Shown here: one piece after another, positions 7,852-13,362 of the stretch
Layout: the number at the start of each line of letters is the position of its first letter
Numbering within the stretch: position 1 is the stretch's first letter
Source: Eshraghiella sp051880035
Lineage (GTDB): Bacteria; Bacillota; Clostridia; Lachnospirales; Lachnospiraceae
DNA length: 23,873 bases
Assembly: GCA_051880035.1 (NCBI GenBank)
Contig: JBJENE010000067.1
Span: forward strand, 1 to 23,873
Direction: 5' to 3'
Notes under the pieces: generated by a model
What the model was told of the DNA's origin: nothing
The model's input: the letters and a program-made list of their open reading frames with translations, nothing else
The model's database searches: none
Position numbers and translations under genes: made by a program

Positions 7852-8191
7852 GGGCCTGTACTGGCTTCGACGGGGATTTTGAATTCGGAGAAGCAAGCCG
7901 CATGGTAATGCGTTAAATTCCAACCTAAATATAAACGCTAAGAATGATAATTTAGCAATCGCTGCCTAATGGCAGCCGTCGGCTCTTTTGCACCTGCACC
8001 TAAGAATACCGGCGTCGTATATGCAGGAAACGACATATGTTAAGCTTTGCGCATATGGGCGTATCATGAAGCTACCAACCACCGTATTGTGTCTGCTCAA
8101 GACGGTGTGAGGGAATCTTAAATAACAGACTAAGCTTGTAGAAGTACGATGGATGGGTTTTCGGACAGGGGTTCAACTCCCCTCAGGTCCA
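7852..8191 (+). ncRNA. ssrA: Transfer-messenger RNA (tmRNA)
   Basis: Rescue RNA that acts as both tRNA and mRNA on stalled ribosomes. The 5' end GGGCCTGTACTGGCTTCGAC and the 3' end ACAGGGGTTCAACTCCCCTC (T-arm, GGTTCAA) are hallmarks. The acceptor stem forms from GGGCCTG (7852-7858) and CAGGTCC (8184-8190), seven pairs including one G-U. The discriminator A is 8191 and the CCA is not encoded (genome reads ACTT). The resume codon is predicted as GCT 7937, giving the tag AKNDNLAIAA with stop TAA at 7967-7969. The hydrophobic AIAA end is typical of ClpXP-recognised tags. The total of 340 nt is normal for a one-piece tmRNA. The exact resume codon is inferred by analogy. Confidence 0.97.
7937..7969 (+). 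other. tmRNA proteolysis-tag reading frame
   Basis: GCT AAG AAT GAT AAT TTA GCA ATC GCT GCC TAA encodes AKNDNLAIAA followed by stop. With the alanine charged on tmRNA itself, the tag would be A-AKNDNLAIAA. The position between the tRNA-like 5' part and the pseudoknot region, and the ending in Ala-Ala, fit the known tag design. Confidence 0.85.
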
Positions 8192-8192
8192 C

Positions 8193-8286
8193 TTTGTCAT
8201 GAGGAGGGACCCACGCGAAGCGTGGGAGGAACCCTTATGACCTATGCAGACGCCCTCCGAACTTGTTCGGATTCAGATGCGTCTGC
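8193..8286 (+). repeat. Left copy of double-hairpin inverted repeat
   Basis: A 94-nt element starting two bases after the tmRNA discriminator. It contains hairpin 1, with outer arms GTCAT...ATGAC and a perfect core CCCACGC-GAA-GCGTGGG (8210-8226), and hairpin 2, with outer arms GCAGACGC...GCGTCTGC and inner CCGAA-CTTG-TTCGG. The reverse complement recurs at 10115-10209 with 8 mismatches and one single-base indel. The structure suggests a REP/MITE-like dispersed element. Its presence elsewhere in the genome cannot be judged from this window. Confidence 0.9.
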
Positions 8287-8302
8287 TCCATATTCGTAAA
8301 CA

Positions 8303-8343
8303 CCCTGAAAGCCCCTTATATTTTAAGGACTTTCGGGTTTTTT
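8303..8343 (+). terminator. Intrinsic terminator downstream of ssrA
   Basis: CCTGAAAG...CTTTCGGG (outer 8-bp stem, one G-T pair) encloses CCTTA/TAAGG, then a run TTTTTT-C-TTTTTTT begins at 8338. It is probably the ssrA terminator, although it lies about 110 bases beyond the mature 3' end, with the left repeat copy in between. Confidence 0.88.
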
Positions 8344-8376
8344 CTTTTTTTATTCAAGAAGTCATTAAGAATTTAA

Positions 8377-8407
8377 TTGCTTCTTTTTTTAAAAGATATG
8401 TTATAAT
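8377..8407 (+). promoter_or_regulatory. Extended -10 promoter for the small-protein/HipA-like pair
   Basis: TGTTATAAT (8399-8407) is a perfect extended -10 element. A weak -35 TTGCTT (8377-8382) lies at a long 19-base spacing, so recognition probably depends on the extended -10. A second TATAAT occurs at 8415-8420. The promoter follows the ssrA terminator, so this cassette has its own transcription start. Confidence 0.7.
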
Positions 8408-8441
8408 TTATTTGTATAATTCAACTGTGGGGTGTGATAAA

Positions 8442-8654
8442 ATGGCATTCAAACAATTAGAAGTTGATTTTGAAATCCCTGAACTGATACAGAGAGATAT
8501 TGACGGACTCCAGAAAGAAATAGAAACAGGCGGAAGTTGTATAGATTGTTGGCAGGATGAGATAAGAGGCTCTGCACATATGTGTCAGGGGTGGTGTATT
8601 ACTTATGAGCAGGCGGATTTGTTGATTGATTATTATTGCAGAAGACGATGGTAA
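8442..8654 (+). CDS. Small acidic Cys-containing protein upstream of HipA-like gene
   Basis: A 70-residue protein of unknown function that I cannot assign to a named family. The start is ATG 8442, preceded by GTGGGGTG (8427-8434) and the extended -10 promoter. The frame is open upstream to 8244, but that part reads through the terminator and the repeat and is not credible coding sequence. The N-terminal half is acidic and probably helical (QLEVDFEIPELIQRDIDGLQKEIE). Five cysteines follow: Cys33-x2-Cys36, Cys48-x3-Cys52 and Cys66, suggesting a metal site or disulfides. It has no signal peptide or TM segment. It ends 30 bases before the HipA-like gene and is likely co-transcribed, so an antitoxin or partner role is a guess from position and size only. 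Confidence 0.75.
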   Translation: MAFKQLEVDFEIPELIQRDIDGLQKEIETGGSCIDCWQDEIRGSAHMCQGWCITYEQADLLIDYYCRRRW

Positions 8655-8684
8655 TTTCCTGCTTTCGGAAGTGAGGTGTAATAG

Positions 8685-9278
8685 GTGGTTGATTTTACAG
8701 AATGCCCAAGAGATGGGCTCGTTTATGGAGGATCAGATAAAAAATTTGGAATCATATATAATAATGAGCATTATATGATAAAATTCTCGGATGAAATCCC
8801 GGATTTTAAACGAAACAGTAATAACAGTTCATATTCAAATAATGTTTTGTCTGAATATATCTGTTGTAATATATACAAAAGCATTGGAATTTTATTTAAT
8901 CCAACAACTAAAGATGCCAAGATAGCTCCGGTATTTGACTGTGGTTCATGTCTTTACCCACAACTGACAGATGAGGCTATAGAAAATATTTTAAATAAAC
9001 AGGATGAAATTCAACTAAGAATTGACAAATTTCCGACAGCTGCATTGGATATAGGAAACGGAATAAAAGCAAATTACAAAGAATATATAGGTTCATTTGA
9101 AAATAAGGATTGCGTTAAGGCTTTGCAAAGAATTTATCCAAAAATTAATCTCGAATTTATTTCAGATATAATTGACAGTGTGGATGGAATATCTGATGTA
9201 AGAAGACATTTTTATAAACTTATGCTTAATGAGAGATATAGACAAATTATTCAGCAACCATATCTGTTATATTCATGA
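8685..9278 (+). pseudogene. HipA/CtkA-like Ser/Thr kinase with internal deletion of the catalytic core
   Basis: A 197-residue remnant of a HipA-like (CtkA-type) kinase, a family of about 290-330 residues. The start is GTG 8685, six bases after GAGGTG. The N-lobe is present: a Gly-rich start (YGGSDKKFGIIY), the ATP-site lysine in HYMIKF (Lys33) and the helix VLSEYICCNIYKSIGI. The C-lobe end is also present: KIAPVFDCGSCLYPQ with the metal-binding Asp85, then FPTAALDIGNGIKANYKEYI and a helical tail. About 110 residues expected between residues 69 and 70, including the catalytic DRH-x2-N loop, are absent, with the frame kept across the junction near 8889. I infer an in-frame deletion and loss of kinase activity. 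A retained binding role is possible. The family call comes from recalled sequence patterns, not a search. Confidence 0.72.
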
Positions 9279-9348
9279 ATAATGGAGTAGAATAGGAAAT
9301 ATAGATTTTATTTGATAAAATATGCAAAAGAAATAAGAGGTGTTTAAC

Positions 9349-10107
9349 TTGCAGGGAACGAATTACATTACAATTATTTCAAACAGAAAAAAGATTACTA
9401 TTGGCACCGATTCAATTTTGTATGTTCTTGTAACCGGGAAGATTGCCGAGATTCATGTTTTGGGGGATGAAGTGTATCAGACAAGGATGACACTCGGGGA
9501 ACTTGAAGAGATTCTTGGTGATGATTTTATTAAGGTACACAGAGGGTGCCTTGTGTCTGCAATGGCCATACATGATGTTACAAAGAATATTAATCTGATT
9601 AATGGTGAGTCACTTGAGTACACGGTACGAAAGAAAACACAGATTACAGACCAGCTTCATGTGAGGCAGAAAAGTATTATTAAGAATTTTATTGGAGAGG
9701 GGACTCCTACGACTGAAGAAGAGTACCACAGATATTACATCAGTTTTGATAATATGCCATTTGCATTCACGGATATAGAAATGGTGTTTGATGATGAAAG
9801 ACATGCTATAGACTGGATATTCAGATACGGGAATGATGAACTGGCGAGATTGGAGAAAATACCGTTGTCCGGGCTTATTGGGAAATCGTTCGGCAGTCTG
9901 TTTGAAAATATGGACTCAAAGTGGTTAAGATGCTATGAGCGTGCTACCCTTTATGGCGAAAAACTGGAGATGATTGATTACAGTCCGGAGATACATAAAT
10001 ATATAAAAGTTATCTGTTTTCCTACTTTTAAAGGACATTGCGGATGCATTTTGTTTGATGTTTCAGAAATACAATTAGCCAAAAAAATCTCAAATCCTCA
10101 ACCTTAA
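9349..10107 (+). CDS. LytTR DNA-binding domain protein with C-terminal PAS-like domain
   Basis: Probable transcriptional regulator of 252 residues. The start is TTG 9349, six bases after GAGGTG (9337-9342). A GTG at 9340 lies inside that binding site and is less likely. Residues about 5-110 form a LytTR domain: YITIISNRKKITIGTDSILY, a strand-rich middle, and the signature DDFIKVHRGCLVSAMAIHDV (residues 58-77) followed by the NGESLEYTVRKKTQI strand. The order is reversed relative to classical LytTR response regulators, with the DNA-binding domain first and no receiver domain. Residues about 128-245 resemble a PAS sensor domain (ISFDNMPFAFTDIEMVFDDE...LIGKSFGSLFENMDSKW...CGCILFDVSE). The gene lies upstream of the EPS promoter and may regulate it. 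Its stop is 7 bases from the right repeat copy. No strong own promoter is visible. Confidence 0.85.
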   Translation: MQGTNYITIISNRKKITIGTDSILYVLVTGKIAEIHVLGDEVYQTRMTLGELEEILGDDFIKVHRGCLVSAMAIHDVTKNINLINGESLEYTVRKKTQITDQLHVRQKSIIKNFIGEGTPTTEEEYHRYYISFDNMPFAFTDIEMVFDDERHAIDWIFRYGNDELARLEKIPLSGLIGKSFGSLFENMDSKWLRCYERATLYGEKLEMIDYSPEIHKYIKVICFPTFKGHCGCILFDVSEIQLAKKISNPQP

Positions 10108-10114
10108 ATTTGTT

Positions 10115-10209
10115 GCAGACGCATCTAAATCCGAGCAAGTTCGGAAGGGCGTCAGCATAAGTCATAAGGGTTCCTCCCACGCTTCGCGCGGGCCCCTCCT
10201 TGTGACAAA
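10115..10209 (-). repeat. Right copy of double-hairpin inverted repeat (opposite orientation)
   Basis: The reverse complement of this stretch matches 8193-8286 at about 90% over 94-95 bases (8 substitutions and a one-base indel in GCCCTTCCG versus GCCCTCCG). It keeps both hairpins. One inner arm of hairpin 1 is changed (CCGCGCG-AAGCG), which costs a pair. With the left copy it brackets 1.83 kb holding three genes. Confidence 0.9.
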
Positions 10210-10212
10210 TAT

Positions 10213-10247
10213 GGGTCATCAGGGCTCTTCCCACCTCATGACAAATA
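10213..10247 (-). repeat. Shortened third copy of the repeat's first hairpin
   Basis: Read on the minus strand, ATTTGTCATGAGGTGGGA is followed by AGAGCCCTGATGACCC. The first 13 bases match the start of the left copy (TTTGTCATGAGG), and the GTCAT...ATGAC outer arms are kept. The inner CCCACGC/GCGTGGG palindrome is missing. It lies directly beside the right copy in the same orientation. Confidence 0.6.
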
Positions 10248-10252
10248 TTTTG

Positions 10253-10279
10253 GCCTGTGGTAATAATAATACTACAGGC
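10253..10279 (+). terminator. Hairpin before the EPS promoter, possible weak terminator
   Basis: GCCTGTGGTA (10253-10262) pairs with TACTACAGGC (10270-10279), ten pairs including one G-T, with a 7-base loop, followed by TTATTTATAT. The tail is T-rich but interrupted, so termination would be partial. It would close the LytTR transcript just before the EPS promoter. Confidence 0.5.
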
Positions 10280-10297
10280 TTATTTATATGTGACGGA

Positions 10298-10326
10298 TTG
10301 ACTATTTTGTCGTAATTCTGTATAAT
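10298..10326 (+). promoter_or_regulatory. Main promoter of the EPS operon
   Basis: TTGACT (10298-10303), exactly 17 bases, TATAAT (10321-10326). This is the best-matching sigma-A-type promoter in the window. It lies 27 bases before the CpsB-like start codon, so the leader is only about 20 bases and leaves no room for a large riboswitch. AGGAGGG follows at 10342-10348. Confidence 0.88.
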
Positions 10327-10353
10327 ATGTATTTGGTGCTTAGGAGGGAAAAA

Positions 10354-11076
10354 ATGGAAATTGCAGATATGCATTGTCATGTAATTCCGGCTGTTGATGA
10401 TGGTGCAGCGGACATGAATGAGACACGGGCAATGCTTGATATAGCGTATAAAGAGGGGATAAGACTTATGGTTGTTACTCCTCATTATCATATCGGGAAG
10501 ATGAAAGTATCGTCGGACAGTCTTGCCGCAGGAGTGGCACAACTAAAGGATATTTGCGCCCAGAGCTATCCGGGACTTAAGATTTATCCGGGGCAGGAGA
10601 TATATTATTACTCTGATGCAGTTAAAGATTTGAATGAGAAAAGGGCTTCCACAATAGCCGGCTCAAGGTATGTTCTTTTGGAATATTCTACAACCGTCTC
10701 TTTTCATGAACTCAGAGACAGCGTGTACGAGATGGTAACCGAAGGGTATATTCCCATAATTGCCCATGCTGAGAGATATGGAAGGCTTCACGAAGATATT
10801 GACCTGGTAAGGCAGCTTATTGATGACGGGGCATATATACAGATTAATGCAGGGAGCGTTATTGGCAAGTCAGGCAATACGGTGAAACGCTTCGTTAAAA
10901 AACTGCTTAAATATCATATGGTTCACTTTGTAGCTACCGATGCTCATGATTGTAAAAACAGAGCGCCCCATATTAAAGTATCCGTAGAGTACATCAGAAA
11001 AAAATACGGGGATGAGTATGCTGTGGAGTTGTTTTTAAAGAACATTCTTACTGTTATACAGGATGAATATATATAA
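10354..11076 (+). CDS. cpsB: CpsB/EpsC-like PHP-type tyrosine-protein phosphatase
   Basis: Manganese-dependent phosphatase that removes phosphate from the tyrosine tail of the CpsD kinase and so tunes polymer export. It has 240 residues, as expected. PHP-domain motifs: MHCHVIPAVDDGA with His7, His9 and Asp15/16, VVTPHYH, the glutamate in YPGQEIYYY, AHAERY, and the closing VATDAHD metal site. The start is ATG 10354 with AGGAGGG 5 bases upstream; an upstream in-frame ATG at 10327 abuts the -10 element and is rejected. It is the first gene of the EPS operon, and the BY-kinase it should act on lies two genes on. Gene names vary among species (cpsB, epsC, wzb-like). Confidence 0.95.
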   Translation: MEIADMHCHVIPAVDDGAADMNETRAMLDIAYKEGIRLMVVTPHYHIGKMKVSSDSLAAGVAQLKDICAQSYPGLKIYPGQEIYYYSDAVKDLNEKRASTIAGSRYVLLEYSTTVSFHELRDSVYEMVTEGYIPIIAHAERYGRLHEDIDLVRQLIDDGAYIQINAGSVIGKSGNTVKRFVKKLLKYHMVHFVATDAHDCKNRAPHIKVSVEYIRKKYGDEYAVELFLKNILTVIQDEYI

Positions 11077-11099
11077 CACAATATAATGATGGAGTGAAT

Positions 11100-11858
11100 A
11101 TGGAAAATATTACAATGGAAACAGAGAGAAAAACACAAAGTGATAATGAAAAGGAAATTAATCTTGCCCAGATAGGTGCCGCTTTACTTAATAAGTGGTT
11201 TGTTATCGTTCTGGTCGGAGCCGTCTGTGGAGTACTGGCATTTATTTATTTCAGATTTTTTGTAACGCCACAGTACACATCCACAACACAGATTATGGTA
11301 ATTAACAGACAGAATGAGAACAGTATTACGGCAACTGATATTACTTCCGCATCCAGTCTTTCAAAGGATTATGTTGTTATAGTTACATCGGATACCGTAA
11401 TGGAAAGGGTTATTGCAAATCTGTCACTTAATATGACTGTAGATGAACTTGCCGGTAAGGTTACGGCGTCACTTGTTACAGATACAAGACAAATCAGGAT
11501 AGATGTAAAGGATCCGGATCCGATACTTGCCAAGAAGATAGCAGACTCTGTTGCTCAGATATCCAGCCAGAGAATATGTGAAATAATGTCAATTGAAAAT
11601 ATGGTTGAAATCATTGATCCGGGTAATATGCCTACCAAAGCATCTTCTCCGCGGACTATGCGAAATACAATTATTGTAGCGATAATCGGTATCTTAATTT
11701 CAAGTGTTATTGTTGTTATAGCTGACATTACCAATGATACGATAAAGAATGCAGAGGATGTGGAAAAATATCTCGGATGCAGCGTGTTAGGAATAATACC
11801 TGTTTTTGAGGGAGAGGCATCATCCAAAGGCAAGAAAAAAAATCCGGGAAAACAGTAG
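11100..11858 (+). CDS. cpsC: CpsC/Wzz-like polysaccharide co-polymerase, membrane adaptor of the BY-kinase
   Basis: Membrane protein that controls chain length and activates the CpsD kinase. It has 252 residues. TM1 is at about 33-54 (WFVIVLVGAVCGVLAFIYF) and TM2 at about 190-212 (TIIVAIIGILISSVIVVIA), with the Wzz extracytoplasmic domain between them (YTSTTQIMVINRQ, SLVTDTRQIRIDVKDPDP). The proline-containing SSPRTMRN precedes TM2, as usual for this family. A cytoplasmic tail DITNDTIKNAEDVEKYLGCSVLGIIP is the typical kinase-contact segment. The start is ATG 11100 behind TGGAG; a GTG at 11094 overlaps the binding site. It lies 23 bases after cpsB and 12 before cpsD. Confidence 0.95.
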   Translation: MENITMETERKTQSDNEKEINLAQIGAALLNKWFVIVLVGAVCGVLAFIYFRFFVTPQYTSTTQIMVINRQNENSITATDITSASSLSKDYVVIVTSDTVMERVIANLSLNMTVDELAGKVTASLVTDTRQIRIDVKDPDPILAKKIADSVAQISSQRICEIMSIENMVEIIDPGNMPTKASSPRTMRNTIIVAIIGILISSVIVVIADITNDTIKNAEDVEKYLGCSVLGIIPVFEGEASSKGKKKNPGKQ

Positions 11859-11870
11859 CAGGAGGATATT

Positions 11871-12599
11871 ATGTTAAAGATTAATATTGGAAAATTAATT
11901 AAACTTGATTACCGCTCCAATGAAGCATTTAAAAGGCTCAGGACAAATATCCAGTTCTGCGGTAATGATGTAAAAGTTATTACGATTACAAGCTGTATTC
12001 CGAATGACGGTAAAAGTTCAGTAAGTCTGAATCTTGCCGTATCTCTTTCCCAGCTTGGCAAAAAAGTACTTTTTATAGATTGTGACCTTCGTAAATCCGT
12101 TATTGTAGGTAAATACAAGATTGGAAAAGCAACCAACGGAATGACACACTACCTTACAGGAATGAAGACTCTTGAAGAGGTTGTATACAGCACTAATATT
12201 GAGAATCTTTATATGGCACTTTCAGGTCCGGTTCCGCCTAATCCGGCAGAACTTCTTGCCAATAAGAAATTTGATGCCATGTTGGAAACAACGAGAGAAA
12301 TATATGATTATATCATAATTGATACACCGCCTCTGGGTAGTGTGGTTGATGCTTCAATAGTTGCAGGTAAAAGTGACGGAGTTGCACTTGTGGTTGCGGC
12401 AAATGCAGTCAGCCATAAGTATGTATCCGGAATTATTGAACAGATTCGCTCAACAGATACCCGTTTTCTTGGAATAATTCTTAATAAAGTAGATTTTAAA
12501 GACTCAAGTTATTACGGAAAATATTACGGCAAATACTATGGCAAATATTACGGTAATTATGAGTCTTCGGATAATTCGAAAGATACATCAGACAAATAA
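11871..12599 (+). CDS. cpsD: CpsD-like bacterial tyrosine kinase (BY-kinase)
   Basis: Cytoplasmic P-loop autokinase that partners CpsC in controlling polysaccharide assembly. It has 242 residues. Walker A is at 41-50 (SCIPNDGKSS, Lys48), Walker A' at 66-74 (VLFIDCDLR), and Walker B at 147-151 (YIIID) followed by TPPLG. The N-terminal NEAFKRLRTNIQF helix is the oligomerisation/activation segment. The C-terminal tyrosine cluster (214-230) holds nine Tyr in four YYGK-like repeats and is the expected autophosphorylation site and CpsB substrate. The start is ATG 11871 behind AGGAGG. No missing catalytic residues are seen. Confidence 0.97.
   Translation: MLKINIGKLIKLDYRSNEAFKRLRTNIQFCGNDVKVITITSCIPNDGKSSVSLNLAVSLSQLGKKVLFIDCDLRKSVIVGKYKIGKATNGMTHYLTGMKTLEEVVYSTNIENLYMALSGPVPPNPAELLANKKFDAMLETTREIYDYIIIDTPPLGSVVDASIVAGKSDGVALVVAANAVSHKYVSGIIEQIRSTDTRFLGIILNKVDFKDSSYYGKYYGKYYGKYYGNYESSDNSKDTSDK
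12510..12557 (+). repeat. Four 12-nt tandem units encoding the YYGK tyrosine tail
   Basis: Units TATTACGGAAAA, TATTACGGCAAA, TACTATGGCAAA and TATTACGGTAAT encode YYGK, YYGK, YYGK and YYGN. Synonymous changes between units suggest an older expansion kept by selection on the protein. Copy number sets how many tyrosines the kinase can phosphorylate. Confidence 0.9.
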
Positions 12600-12631
12600 G
12601 AGGGTTTGGCAGAATACAAGGAGTAAATCTA

Positions 12632-13342
12632 GTGAAATCAAAAAAAGTTATAGGATTACTTATTTTAGTAATTGTCATTGCAGTGATAGTTGTTATTTCT
12701 GCGGGAGTTATATCTGATCGTAAAGGACCGTCAATTAAAATCCCGTCAGAACTTGTTTATTCTGACAATATTACTGAGGATGACTTGTTAAAGGGCGTTA
12801 CGGCTTATGATTCCAAAGACGGGGATGTAAGCGACACCCTTATTGTTGAAAACATAATTATACTTGATAATAAGACACAGGTGAAAGTTACATATGCGGC
12901 TAAGGATTCCAATAATAATGTGACCGAAAAAAGCGTTGTTATACCTTATAAAGAACATACCGCTGAAAATGAAACTACACCTTCGGAGACTCAGACAAGC
13001 GTTGATAATCCTACAGAACCTTCAACCGAAGTTGAGGCAACAACCGAAAGTATACCTGAAGAAACCACTCAGGTTCCTACAGAATCGGCAGAAGCTCCCG
13101 TACTGACACTTACTACATATGAGACTGAGATTGTAAAAGGTTCTGAAGTGAACTGGCTTAAATATGTAAGTGACATTACAGATGATAAGGACAGCAGAAA
13201 CGATTTATTTAAAAGAATAATGATTAATGATTATGCTGATGTTAATACACCGGGAGAATATCAGATGAAGTATAAATGTTCTGATTCAGACGGAAATTTT
13301 TCTCCTGTAGTGATTTTGAAAGTACATATTATAGAAAATTAA
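12632..13342 (+). CDS. Membrane-anchored surface protein with two Ig-like (DUF5011-type) domains
   Basis: A 236-residue protein of unknown role. The start is GTG 12632, preceded by AAGGAG (12618-12623). Residues 6-27 form one hydrophobic anchor. No cleavage site or lipobox stands out, so it probably stays in the membrane with the rest outside. Domain 1 (about 33-106) has the repeated Ig-like pattern of TAYDSKDGDVSD and VTYAAKDSNNNVTEKSVVIP seen in DUF5011/bacterial Ig-like domains. A Thr/Glu/Pro/Ser-rich linker (about 107-156) follows, then a second similar domain (157-236: YVSDITDDKDSRND, NTPGEYQMKYKCSDSDGNFS). It sits between the BY-kinase and the dehydratase and is co-directional, so it may bind or help anchor the polymer or the assembly complex. 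That role is inferred from position only. Confidence 0.82.
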   Translation: MKSKKVIGLLILVIVIAVIVVISAGVISDRKGPSIKIPSELVYSDNITEDDLLKGVTAYDSKDGDVSDTLIVENIIILDNKTQVKVTYAAKDSNNNVTEKSVVIPYKEHTAENETTPSETQTSVDNPTEPSTEVEATTESIPEETTQVPTESAEAPVLTLTTYETEIVKGSEVNWLKYVSDITDDKDSRNDLFKRIMINDYADVNTPGEYQMKYKCSDSDGNFSPVVILKVHIIEN

Positions 13343-13362
13343 CTATGGAGTGTGACTAACGA

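Noticed and set aside
8244..8441. Open frame upstream of the small Cys protein running through the repeat and terminator
   Set aside because: It reads across two hairpins, a U-tract and the promoter, and has no ribosome binding site. The credible start is ATG 8442.
10028..10234. Minus-strand frame of 68 residues over the right repeat
   Set aside because: It covers the palindromic repeat and the antisense of the LytTR 3' end, so it is a by-product of the repeat. Similar short frames in repeat copies may be mis-annotated as genes.
8165..10250. Genomic island integrated at the ssrA 3' end (attL/attR)
   Set aside because: I found no duplicate of the ssrA 3' end (CAGGTCCA or the T-arm) at the right side and no integrase. 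The shared sequence is the hairpin repeat, not an ssrA copy.
10327..10353. Nine-residue N-terminal extension of the CpsB-like protein
   Set aside because: The ATG at 10327 follows the -10 box directly and would precede the transcription start. AGGAGGG points to ATG 10354.
12510..12557. CRISPR-like short repeats
   Set aside because: The 12-nt units are contiguous, coding and without spacers. No CRISPR array is seen anywhere in the window.
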